Shown piece by piece: positions 16,079 to 24,259 of a stretch of 64,000 nt of DNA. Position 1 is the stretch's first letter, and the number at the start of each line of letters is the position of its first letter. Under the pieces are notes generated by a model, which had not been told where the DNA came from, searched no databases, and worked only from the letters and a program-made list of their open reading frames with translations. Origin of the DNA: CAMLQK01 sp035690865 (GTDB lineage: Bacteria; Patescibacteriota; Saccharimonadia; Saccharimonadales; UBA4665); assembly GCA_035690865.1 (NCBI GenBank), contig DASSKE010000002.1, forward strand, positions 1 to 64,000, given 5' to 3'. Both the position numbers and the translations under genes were made by a program.

Positions 16079-16544
16079 CATGTCAGAGGAAAATAAAACC
16101 CAGCGCACAGTGCTAATGTCGATCGTTACCAAGCAGGCTACCAAAATTATGGATGGCACTAAGAAGTACGAGTTTCGTAAAAATATACCTCGAATTAGCG
16201 AAGATGAAGCGCTTTCTGTTGTAGTGTATTCTTCTCAGATTGATAAGGCAGTCGTTGGTCGTTTTACTGTCTCTCGTGTTCTTCGAGAGCCCCTAGATAC
16301 CTTGATGGAGGCAACAGGATATGCGAATGACCCTGAAGCTAGACAGTGGTTCGGTAAGTACTATGGTGACCGCGCGATGTGTAATGCACTAGAAGTTGGC
16401 GTAGTTGAGAGGTTTGATCAACCAATACCACTAGATAGCTTGCGGGCGGCGGATCCTGCCTTTAGGCCACCACAGAATTTCATCTACCTCCCCCCAGAAG
16501 GAGCTCTTACGCAATTTATAGAGTCGCGCAGGACGAGCGCATAG
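16062..16544 (+). CDS. ASCH/PUA-like domain protein
   Basis: A 160-residue protein whose first ~110 residues fit the ASCH (PUA-like) fold: VLMSIVTKQATKIMDGTKKYEFRKNIP, then VVVYSSQIDKAVVGRFTV. ASCH proteins bind RNA or act on modified nucleosides (YqfB is an N4-acetylcytidine amidohydrolase). Whether this one is an enzyme is unknown. Good start ATG with AGGAGG upstream inside the preceding gene. Third gene of the operon, 2 bases before the GNAT gene. Confidence 0.78.
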   Translation: METLFDMSEENKTQRTVLMSIVTKQATKIMDGTKKYEFRKNIPRISEDEALSVVVYSSQIDKAVVGRFTVSRVLREPLDTLMEATGYANDPEARQWFGKYYGDRAMCNALEVGVVERFDQPIPLDSLRAADPAFRPPQNFIYLPPEGALTQFIESRRTSA

Positions 16545-16546
16545 GA

Positions 16547-17626
16547 ATGAGCTTAAAGTACTGTCCGCAGCTTACTGAAATTGTGAGACCTACGCTTGTT
16601 TGTCGCAGACTACGGAGTTTACCTGAATACCATGTTCTGTTTGAGGAGGCTGTCCTTGGTGCGATTGCTGGAGATTATGATGATATTACGCCTACTTTCG
16701 TGAAGAACCTTATAGCTATCGATGCACAAGATTGCGACCCAAACGGCTATTTTACCCTGGGCAAAGAAGTGTGGGTGGTATTCGATAAACAAGACGAACT
16801 TGTTGGATTTGAGGTGATAACACGTAAACGTGGTGGAAGCATCAAGTTAGGCCCTACCTTTATCACCCCAGACAAAAGAGGCCAGGGGTGGGCAAAAATC
16901 ATGATCGAAACAATTGTAGAATCATACCGGGAAGCCGGTGCGCGCAAGGTATACGTAACAGCACCGCTGTCTAACGCGGCTACGGCGGGCCTTGACCTCA
17001 AACATCTTGAGCTACAGTTAGAAGCATTGCTAGTTGACCACTACAAGCTGGGTAGTACTGAGAGGATATGTGGCCGTTTTCTGCATAGCAAACCCAAACC
17101 TCCAGTTACGACTCTATTTGCTGGCTACAATACTCATTCGTCTGTATGTTGTGTTAGTGGGTTTGGGCAAGCAACACAAAAACAAATCGGTGCTTTGCTT
17201 TATCGGTCTATGCAACATGACTACGAAGACGTGGACGACTCGTTTGTCCGAGCTGTATTTGCGGGGGCTGAGCAATCTAGGCAAGCATATGAGCATAAGC
17301 CAAAAATCGTGCATACACTCTTTAGCGCCAAACAAGTCGTAGGTGCGGCCATTATTGCGCCAAAAAGAGGCGGCACATACAAGGTTGCGCCGTTTGCTAT
17401 CGACCCAGAGTTTCGCTCGAAAGAATCGATACGATTGTTACTGGACGCATGTTTACATACTGCAATTCGTGACAGTCGTTCAAAACTGAGCTTAGTTGTT
17501 CCCGTTAGGGACTGTAATATTGTCGATAGCGTATTGCAGGCGGGATTTTATGCCGAAGGTATCTTGCGAAGCCCATATAAAGAGGGGAGCGATATGGTCA
17601 TTCTTTCACGAAAGCTTGCGGTGTGA
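16547..17626 (+). CDS. double-GNAT acyltransferase-like protein
   Basis: A 359-residue protein with two GNAT-like halves. The N-terminal half has VWVVFDKQDELVGFEVI and the acyl-CoA motif PDKRGQGWAKIMIETIV (residues ~105-120). The C-terminal half has VVGAAIIAPKRGG and IDPEFRSKESIRLLLDA, with a weaker CoA loop. One active and one degenerate domain is a common layout. Overlaps the following gene by 4 bases (GTGTGA). Acyl acceptor unknown; within this operon a nucleoside or amino compound is possible. Confidence 0.75.
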   Translation: MSLKYCPQLTEIVRPTLVCRRLRSLPEYHVLFEEAVLGAIAGDYDDITPTFVKNLIAIDAQDCDPNGYFTLGKEVWVVFDKQDELVGFEVITRKRGGSIKLGPTFITPDKRGQGWAKIMIETIVESYREAGARKVYVTAPLSNAATAGLDLKHLELQLEALLVDHYKLGSTERICGRFLHSKPKPPVTTLFAGYNTHSSVCCVSGFGQATQKQIGALLYRSMQHDYEDVDDSFVRAVFAGAEQSRQAYEHKPKIVHTLFSAKQVVGAAIIAPKRGGTYKVAPFAIDPEFRSKESIRLLLDACLHTAIRDSRSKLSLVVPVRDCNIVDSVLQAGFYAEGILRSPYKEGSDMVILSRKLAV

Positions 17627-18675
17627 GCAGGTTAACGTCTATTGCCCAGTGGCATGAACGTATCAATGCCACCATCCAAGGCAGTGCAACAATATATAGT
17701 TCTTCGGGTTCAACGGGACCAGGCAAGAGTTTGCCATATACCCCAGATGTATTTAGGGGGGCCGTGAAGCGCACAAAAGAAGTATGTAACCTTATCCCAA
17801 TACGGAATACCGATAAGGTGGTGATTATGTGGGGATATGGTTTGTTCCCACCTGCACAATTCTACACCCAGGCCCTAGGCGAGATGGGCGCTTTAGTCTA
17901 TCCGCTTGGTTCGGGCAAGAACCTCTCGACTGAGCTCAAGATTATACGCATGGTAGATACCCCGCCATCCATCTTAGTCGGAATGCCGAGCTACCTATTA
18001 AAAGTAGGAAGAGACATGATTGCCTCTGGTAATCTATCGAAGGCCTGTGTAAACCTGCGCTGTCTAATAACAGGTGGCGAGTTGTTGAGCGAAGCTTTAC
18101 GGCAAGAGCTAATAAAACTTTTCCGTGCGCCAGTCTTTGATCACTACGGAATGCTGCAAGCTCCAATGATTGCAGGTGAGTGTTCTTTTCAGCGTAAGCA
18201 TATCTCCGAAGAGTACGATCCTGAAGTGCTGGATGGCACAAAGATCAGCTCAAATGGGAAGGGCACGCTCCTCTTAAGTAGTGAAACTGTCTGGCCGATA
18301 ACCCTTAGACGTCTCCAGACAAACGATCGCGTGAGATTGTGTCGTAACACATGTGAGTGTGGATCAGATGCTCCTTGGATCGAAATATTTGGTAGAACCG
18401 ATTTTGTTATGAAAATCCGTGGACAACAAGTTGATTTTACCGCCCTTTGCAGTAATCTACGAGACATAACAATTGCGGAGCTCTATTTTGAAATTATCAA
18501 GGAACCCACAGATAGAGTGGTTGTGCATATTGGGCCATCTGTTGATGAAGCGATTCTCAGGAAGGCTTTGGATTCACAGCTGAGCTTCACGTACGAAGTA
18601 AAAACCTATTCTACCCTAGAACTGCCACAAACGAACACAGGCAAAACGACGCAAATAGTAATTAGGAGCACCTAA
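17623..18675 (+). CDS. PaaK-like adenylate-forming enzyme
   Basis: A 350-residue member of the phenylacetate-CoA ligase/coenzyme F390 synthetase branch of the ANL superfamily. Visible: the phosphate loop SSSGSTGPGK near residue 25, the aryl/acyl pocket region SILVGMPSYLL, CLITGGELLSEALRQEL, the A5-type motif FDHYGM, and a C-terminal mobile domain starting at FGRTDFVMKIRGQQVD. It should activate a carboxylate as acyl-AMP. It starts at GTG overlapping the GNAT stop and closes the operon. It is shorter than PaaK (~430) because the N-terminus is trimmed. Confidence 0.82.
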   Translation: MSRLTSIAQWHERINATIQGSATIYSSSGSTGPGKSLPYTPDVFRGAVKRTKEVCNLIPIRNTDKVVIMWGYGLFPPAQFYTQALGEMGALVYPLGSGKNLSTELKIIRMVDTPPSILVGMPSYLLKVGRDMIASGNLSKACVNLRCLITGGELLSEALRQELIKLFRAPVFDHYGMLQAPMIAGECSFQRKHISEEYDPEVLDGTKISSNGKGTLLLSSETVWPITLRRLQTNDRVRLCRNTCECGSDAPWIEIFGRTDFVMKIRGQQVDFTALCSNLRDITIAELYFEIIKEPTDRVVVHIGPSVDEAILRKALDSQLSFTYEVKTYSTLELPQTNTGKTTQIVIRST

Positions 18676-18749
18676 CGATGAGGTATTTTTGCGCTATCTC
18701 GCGGTGTTTGGTAGAGCGAGGGCCAGCAGTAGTGCGAGCAGCTGCAGAA

Positions 18750-19805
18750 TTATACGTTAAAGGGGATCTCCTGGGCGCGCCGAGCCGAATCATCGGCGTG
18801 CCATGGCGCATCGGGTTCGTCTATAACGGTGAGTCGGTAGAGGCTTTCGTTTAAAAGCCACTCGTAGCCGGGGTGGCCATTCATAACGCCGCTCACTACC
18901 ATTCCGGTTTGCACAACCGATGATCGGTGGTTGCTAAAGCGAGCGGCAAGTTCTAGCTCTTCTGGGGGTGGCAAAGCACCAGTGGCCTCTTCGTAAGCGG
19001 CCAGGTATGTCTCAACTTGGGTCGCACGTGCGGCATTCTTAAAGCGCGGCCAGTCGTTTATTACCCGGCCAAAATCTATTGCCGCCGGGCCAATCTGCGG
19101 ATCAATATCAAGAATCGTTGGCGTGCCGTGTACATCCTTGCCGGCGTTATCTATGCGGACATCCTCTTGCACGAGCACAAGTGGTGAACCATTCTCTTTA
19201 GCCAGACTGCACAATTGGCCTCGCAGCAGGTACGTTTCTGCCACGACCTGCTCGATGCGGTCATGCTGTGCATAGCTTATGCGGGTATCGCCGGTTTGAA
19301 AATGCTTGCCCTGCTTGCGCAGTGACCGTAAGTGCCTCAAGGTATTCGTCATATTGCCGATGCTTTCCAGAGGGTCAACCAAACGAACCCCTGTAAGGTC
19401 TACTCTTTTGCTGGCGACGTGCATGCTGCCAATGGCTCCAGCATACTCACCAGTGTCTACTTGGCTTTCGGGCAGTAGCTCTGAAACGGTGCAAGTAAAG
19501 GCACCCGGCAGATCCTGCGGCTTCTCCAGCCAAGGCGCTTCTAAAAAGTTGATAACGTTGCCGTCGTTAGCTCGTACTTGTCTCAGGATATGCACCTGCT
19601 GTTGCGTTTCGGCAAAAAGGACTTCCGGATTCAGGCTATGCACGGTTTTAATAGCCACAGCACCGGCTGCGTTCCGGCTTTTGCTGACCCAACTTGGTGC
19701 CCGCCAACTAATAAACTCCGGGACTTCTTGCAGCCCTAAGCGTTCAGTTATTTCAACCTCATGTAATCTGCGAACATCTGCATTAGTAATGTGCTGCTCA
19801 GCCAC
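18750..19805 (-). CDS. aminoglycoside phosphotransferase-like kinase, degenerate
   Basis: A 351-residue protein. The C-terminal half resembles APH/choline kinases: VQEDVRIDN fits the HxDxxxxN catalytic loop with Gln in place of His, and TILDIDPQIGPAAIDFGRVI fits the metal-binding Asp region. The N-terminal lobe has a possible Lys in AGAVAIKTV. The family phosphorylates small molecules, but the altered catalytic loop makes activity uncertain. Start GTG at 19805. Convergent with the PaaK-like operon, 74 bases away; that gap shows nothing recognisable. Confidence 0.62.
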   Translation of the reverse strand: MAEQHITNADVRRLHEVEITERLGLQEVPEFISWRAPSWVSKSRNAAGAVAIKTVHSLNPEVLFAETQQQVHILRQVRANDGNVINFLEAPWLEKPQDLPGAFTCTVSELLPESQVDTGEYAGAIGSMHVASKRVDLTGVRLVDPLESIGNMTNTLRHLRSLRKQGKHFQTGDTRISYAQHDRIEQVVAETYLLRGQLCSLAKENGSPLVLVQEDVRIDNAGKDVHGTPTILDIDPQIGPAAIDFGRVINDWPRFKNAARATQVETYLAAYEEATGALPPPEELELAARFSNHRSSVVQTGMVVSGVMNGHPGYEWLLNESLYRLTVIDEPDAPWHADDSARRAQEIPFNV

Positions 19806-19923
19806 GTATACCCCCTATAAAACGTCCAGTATACCCTGTAGGCTGTGTCTTTGCTGGGTATTCTCCACAGCAGTATTGTAATTACATCTACATAAGTTGA
19901 GTTCAAAATATCGCCCCCGGCAT

Positions 19924-19968
19924 GTACAATGCCTAATGGCGCGAGGTAGTTACCGGGGTGCGCCGTTA
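19924..19968 (+). promoter_or_regulatory. promoter and 5' leader hairpin of the dockerin protein gene
   Basis: A -10-like TACAAT (19924-19929) is followed by TAATGGCGC (19934-19942) pairing with GCGCCGTTA (19960-19968), enclosing an inner GGTA-GT-TACC stem. The hairpin would sit at the mRNA 5' end, well before AAAAGGAGG (19977-19985). Stabilising or regulatory role inferred; no known riboswitch class recognised. Confidence 0.45.
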
Positions 19969-19992
19969 GTTGATTAAAAGGAGGGCGACGGT

Positions 19993-22692
19993 ATGGCTGA
20001 CATAAGACCGAGTAGATTGTTTGGGCGCACGCAGCAACTAACTACCCAAAGGCAGCGAATACGGCCAAAGAACGGCCTGTTTGCAGCTCTTTTTGGACTT
20101 TTTGGCATAGCATTGTTGGTTAGCTCACTAGCACCAGTGCAGGCCGCACCAATGCCAAAAGCGGGCCAGAACGGTGTCGTAAAAGTGTATGAAGGAGTTA
20201 TCCCCAAGAACACTAGGCAAGAAACGAAAGATTTTATGGTCTCGACCAGTGAAGTAACGGGTAAAAGCGACGGAAAGGCATTTATTGGCGTTTATTCAAT
20301 GGGCCGTGCCGGCCTTGACACAGGACACCTAAAGTTAGCCGCTGCCAGCAAGCCAAATTATGACCTTGCATTTCAGCACCAGAACGATGTGCCGGGCAGT
20401 GATGATAGCTTTGCGATTGCAAAGATTGCGCTCGACGTACCGTACCAGCTTACGACAAAGCGTCAGGGCAATACAAAAGGCACTTACGTAAATAGCGTGG
20501 TGTTGGCCGGCGACGCCAATAGTGATGGTATTGTTGACGCAAAGGATATAGCAGTTGTTAAACAGTCGTGGGGGCAGCACTCAGCAAAAACACCTTTGAG
20601 TGGTGATGTAAACCATGACGGTAGAGTTGGCAGCAACGATCTTGATATTATCAATATGAACTTTGGCGTGCAGTTAGCTCCCCAAGAGCCAGAGAATCCG
20701 CTGGAAAGCTTCTTGCCGGATAACGCAGTGTCACTGACTGGTGTTAATTCTCAGGCGCTGAACGCCATGACAAACGACCTGGTATTTCATCTTGCCAGCG
20801 GTAACTTCTCGAATGACCCGGCGGATACCTCGGTAACAATTAATGGCAACGCTATCAACAGTACACACGTAGCGATAGCCAACAATACCGTTACGGCTAC
20901 AAACGCTTTGGTAAACGGCAAGAACGTTATAGGCTTTAGCAGCTACGACGATCAAGGGCGAAGCGTTTTTTACAGTGAGACAGTTTGGGCAGGCCTTACG
21001 AATGTTACCGTAAATCTTGTTGACGCAAATGGTGCTGCATTTACAGAGGCGACAACTGTACGGCTCGCCCTGGGTGATGACGATACGGTTGGCGCTACCC
21101 TGGACACCAGCACCGGCTCTGTAACATTCGCCAATGTGCCAGACCGCACATTCCTTATAAGCGCAATTGCGGCGAATAACATTACTGGTGCGAGTGGCGG
21201 TGTTTTGTCAGACGGCACAATTACCATTAAAATGACCGGCCTAAATGACCCGAGTGATATTGCTAACAATGACTTTTCGCAAGGTACCGACGGATGGGAC
21301 ATTGGCTCTGCGCCGGTTAAGATCGTGTCGCATGTTGACAATCCAGGTCCGGCTCCAACAGGCATAGCAACCCTTAAGGCTTTGGCGGCGCCACAAGCCA
21401 CAAAAGCTCCGGCAAGCCGTGAAGAAGGCGCAAAGCAGATGCAGAAGCAGGCTGCTCAGGCCCAATCCTTTGCCGCTGCGGCCGACACTAACAATGACTT
21501 GCAGCTTGGAACGGCTGGCGAAGGTCCGCAATCTATTTCTCGCACCTTTAAGACAGACGTGGGTACCAATGCGGTTAAGCTGCGCTACCGTTTTGTAACC
21601 AGCGAAGTTCCTGGTGGATATTTTGGCACCAAATACAACGACTACTTTAAAGTTCTTTTGCGAAGTCAAAAGAAGGGCCAGCAAAAGCTCGAGGCCAATA
21701 GTATGAATGGTTTGGGTTTGGCTTCTTTTGATACAGGCGGTGCAACAGCATGGCGCAATGTGATTATTCCGACTGATCCTAAAGGTGACGTGTTCCAGGC
21801 CGACCTGACTGTTGCAAATGTAGCCGATGGGCTGTACGACTCCCAGGTAATTGTGGACGATATTCAGCAAATAAAGGTTCAGGTTCTGCCTAAATTGAGC
21901 TGGGACTCAACCAAAGGCGGCCTAAATGTCTCATACGAGGTTAAGGGTGGCGAGCTGGAAGACGCTCGCACATTAAATGTTAACTTTGCGAGCGGCAGCG
22001 ACTACAGCAACCGCCTCGGAAGTGCCGTATTTACAAAAGACATTCCTGCTAAGACTGCCGAAGGCACGTATGGTCCATTCCACATTGACGGCAGCAAATT
22101 AGCAGAAGATCCGGCAGGTACCACCCACATATTGGCGTACACGAACGAAGTAGACTTTTCGAGCATAGCAGATGTAACGCTCAACTATGGGGCAAACGCG
22201 AATGCTTCGGTTGTTTCGTCAAAATTGGTAGATATCCTTAAGGATGGGTTGCGGGCAGCCGGCCAGCCACAGGCAACCATTACCAGCACAGCCCGCAGTG
22301 CTACCGACCAAGCACGTGCGATGTTCAACAACCTGGTTAATCCAGCACACACCGTTGCTCAAAATATTGCCAGTCAAAAGGCTTTGTATGCCGCAGCCGG
22401 CGACTCAGTGATAGACACCTTTGCCGCTGATGCGCAAGGCAAGACCTTAGCCCAAATTAATGCCGATGCCGCCTCAATTAAACAGGATATGGTAGACAAG
22501 ATTAACGAAGTCGGCTGCATTAACGTGAGTCACCACTGTGCCGATCCTTCTAAGATCTCGGTTGTGGACGTCGGCAAATCGTCCTTTAACGCTACTAATA
22601 CGACACTCTTTAAGGATTCTGTCGTGCCACGCGTAAGCAAATACTTTGATGAGCCGAAGAACAATTGCTATCACTTTGAACTAAACCTGTAG
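19993..22692 (+). CDS. large secreted protein with dockerin-type repeat
   Basis: An 899-residue protein with an N-terminal signal-like segment (LFAALFGLFGIALLVSSLAPVQA) ending near residue 50. Residues ~172-228 form a dockerin: GDANSDGIVDAKDIAVVKQSW and GDVNHDGRVGSNDLDIINMNF, two calcium-binding F-hand repeats. Middle regions look like Ig-like/carbohydrate-binding beta domains rich in Asn, Thr and Ala. The C-terminal ~150 residues include ITSTARSATDQ and VSHHCADPSK, faintly like M15-type peptidases; this is tentative. Strong Shine-Dalgarno before the ATG. Likely surface or host-interaction protein; no cohesin is seen in the window. Confidence 0.8.
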   Translation: MADIRPSRLFGRTQQLTTQRQRIRPKNGLFAALFGLFGIALLVSSLAPVQAAPMPKAGQNGVVKVYEGVIPKNTRQETKDFMVSTSEVTGKSDGKAFIGVYSMGRAGLDTGHLKLAAASKPNYDLAFQHQNDVPGSDDSFAIAKIALDVPYQLTTKRQGNTKGTYVNSVVLAGDANSDGIVDAKDIAVVKQSWGQHSAKTPLSGDVNHDGRVGSNDLDIINMNFGVQLAPQEPENPLESFLPDNAVSLTGVNSQALNAMTNDLVFHLASGNFSNDPADTSVTINGNAINSTHVAIANNTVTATNALVNGKNVIGFSSYDDQGRSVFYSETVWAGLTNVTVNLVDANGAAFTEATTVRLALGDDDTVGATLDTSTGSVTFANVPDRTFLISAIAANNITGASGGVLSDGTITIKMTGLNDPSDIANNDFSQGTDGWDIGSAPVKIVSHVDNPGPAPTGIATLKALAAPQATKAPASREEGAKQMQKQAAQAQSFAAAADTNNDLQLGTAGEGPQSISRTFKTDVGTNAVKLRYRFVTSEVPGGYFGTKYNDYFKVLLRSQKKGQQKLEANSMNGLGLASFDTGGATAWRNVIIPTDPKGDVFQADLTVANVADGLYDSQVIVDDIQQIKVQVLPKLSWDSTKGGLNVSYEVKGGELEDARTLNVNFASGSDYSNRLGSAVFTKDIPAKTAEGTYGPFHIDGSKLAEDPAGTTHILAYTNEVDFSSIADVTLNYGANANASVVSSKLVDILKDGLRAAGQPQATITSTARSATDQARAMFNNLVNPAHTVAQNIASQKALYAAAGDSVIDTFAADAQGKTLAQINADAASIKQDMVDKINEVGCINVSHHCADPSKISVVDVGKSSFNATNTTLFKDSVVPRVSKYFDEPKNNCYHFELNL

Positions 22693-22746
22693 TTCAAGAC
22701 GGTTATTTAAGCAGGGCGCATAGTGCTATCTATTGCGTCCTGTTTT

Positions 22747-22755
22747 TGGCATAAT
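22747..22755 (+). promoter_or_regulatory. extended -10 promoter of the gene at 22765
   Basis: TGG-CATAAT ends 9 bases before the ATG; no Shine-Dalgarno. Confidence 0.45.
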
Positions 22756-22764
22756 AGACCCACT

Positions 22765-23466
22765 ATGAGAAATGCCACGACCGAATCCACTGCCAATATA
22801 TATGCGCGGAGTCTTGCCGATGCGCAGGAATTTATGGTGCCAAAGGAACTCCCCGAGAGACAGTTTCGCTTAGGGATTATGCCCATTCTAGAGCGTTTTA
22901 TCATTGTTGATGACACGCAATCAATAATCGACCCTAATTTTACCTTTGATGCTTTGCGTTTACGCCGGGCTATGGACGATTGTGTAAGTGGGCGGGCTAA
23001 AATGCGCAAGGCAGGTCCGGCATCGTGGGGACATATACGGTCGTATCTACAAGATACTTTGCCCCAGGCGGTCACTCCAAAAGAATCAGATACTACTGGA
23101 TTATTTGACACGCTATATCGTGACGATGGAGCAAGTTTTAGGGCTGTTACGCCGAATTCCTTTAGCCGGAATTACACCGACAGCAGCAGGCACCACCACT
23201 CAGTAATTGGGAGAGATCTGCCTAGCATCATGCAATATGGTGCACGTACCTTTGAGGAGCACACCATTGATACCACCATTAGGGCCGAAGATTTAGCGTA
23301 TACACTCCCCAGGGTATTCTCGCCACATGGCTTTGCTTTGCTTTCGGCACAGATTGTTATGCACCGGCACGAGCTGCCGTTTAAGATTGGGCCAAGCGCA
23401 CTTAGAGAAGTGTTCTTATATGGAGCAGCTATACGAACAGCCTTGGCCGAGGAGGGTAACCTGTAA
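22765..23466 (+). CDS. hypothetical protein, first of a paralogous pair
   Basis: A 233-residue soluble protein of no family I recognise. The frame opens at 22723, but the -10 box falls inside that stretch and MRNATTESTANIYARS at 22765 is preferred. It shares with the next gene the pattern LxDTxxxDDGxxxRxVT, an (I/L)-QYGA motif and a C-terminal YGAA-(I/V)-R-x-x-L-x-x-EG. It overlaps that gene by 1 base. No signal peptide or membrane segment. A tandem duplication of a lineage-specific gene is the simplest reading. Confidence 0.7.
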   Translation: MRNATTESTANIYARSLADAQEFMVPKELPERQFRLGIMPILERFIIVDDTQSIIDPNFTFDALRLRRAMDDCVSGRAKMRKAGPASWGHIRSYLQDTLPQAVTPKESDTTGLFDTLYRDDGASFRAVTPNSFSRNYTDSSRHHHSVIGRDLPSIMQYGARTFEEHTIDTTIRAEDLAYTLPRVFSPHGFALLSAQIVMHRHELPFKIGPSALREVFLYGAAIRTALAEEGNL

Positions 23467-24185
23467 TGGCCGAAGCGCGAGCGTGGAACGCGCCCGAGGA
23501 ACATACCGCGGCGCAGAATACACACCCATTTGCAGACTTTGATGCGTTTGTGCGGCGGCAGCACTTTTCTGATGTAGTAGTGCTGAACCTCCTGAGGGCG
23601 TGTCGCATTCCCGAACGGGTAACCGATAATCGACCTCGAAAGCACTTTAGTATCGGTAGGATGCTTCGGCTAACGACAGATCTACAGCAGAAACGCGCGG
23701 TATTTGCCGGTGTGGACGGAAGAGTAATACATAGCATGCAGCAATTTGTATGTCGGGAGCTCGAAACATGCCCGCCTCCAGCCGTTTTTGAACCGCCTCG
23801 TGAGCTACTCGATACTGTCTTTTGGGACGACGGCCGAACATCACGAGTAGTTACGCTTGGTTCTTGGTGTCGTTTTGCAGCTGAGCGGCACAACAACGCC
23901 GCTAAAGCTACCGCGCTTAAGCAAGATTTTAGGAAAATACTGCAATATGGCGCATGGGGAGCGCAAGGTGGCGCGCAGAATATTGCTATTGCGGCCCCAG
24001 GCCTGGCCTACGATTCTCGGTGGGCGCTTTCGGCGCAGGCATTTGCCGAAACATCGGCGCATGTGGTTATGTACAGCACATCCTTGTCGAATCTGAGCAC
24101 CACCACAATAACCGAAACAGGAATGTATGGCGCTGCAGTCCGCAGTCACTTATATGCTGAAGGTCCCATGGATCGTATCGAATAG
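23466..24185 (+). CDS. hypothetical protein, second of a paralogous pair
   Basis: A 239-residue protein of unknown function, diverged paralog of the gene just upstream. Shared pieces include LLDTVFWDDGRTSRVVTLGSW, ILQYGAWGAQ and MYGAAVRSHLYAEG. The two are translationally coupled, so they may form a heteromer. The N-terminus of ~40 residues differs from its partner (MAEARAWNAPEEHTAAQ). No catalytic motif is visible. Confidence 0.7.
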   Translation: MAEARAWNAPEEHTAAQNTHPFADFDAFVRRQHFSDVVVLNLLRACRIPERVTDNRPRKHFSIGRMLRLTTDLQQKRAVFAGVDGRVIHSMQQFVCRELETCPPPAVFEPPRELLDTVFWDDGRTSRVVTLGSWCRFAAERHNNAAKATALKQDFRKILQYGAWGAQGGAQNIAIAAPGLAYDSRWALSAQAFAETSAHVVMYSTSLSNLSTTTITETGMYGAAVRSHLYAEGPMDRIE

Positions 24186-24259
24186 CGGTGACAAGCACAA
24201 GCGTAGTGATTTATGCTATGATGGTGATTAGTGATTCATAAACAAAGGTAACAACAAGA

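Noticed and set aside
18678..18854. Plus-strand frame of 58 codons after the PaaK-like gene
   Set aside because: Mostly antisense to the end of the APH-like gene, no motif, no Shine-Dalgarno.
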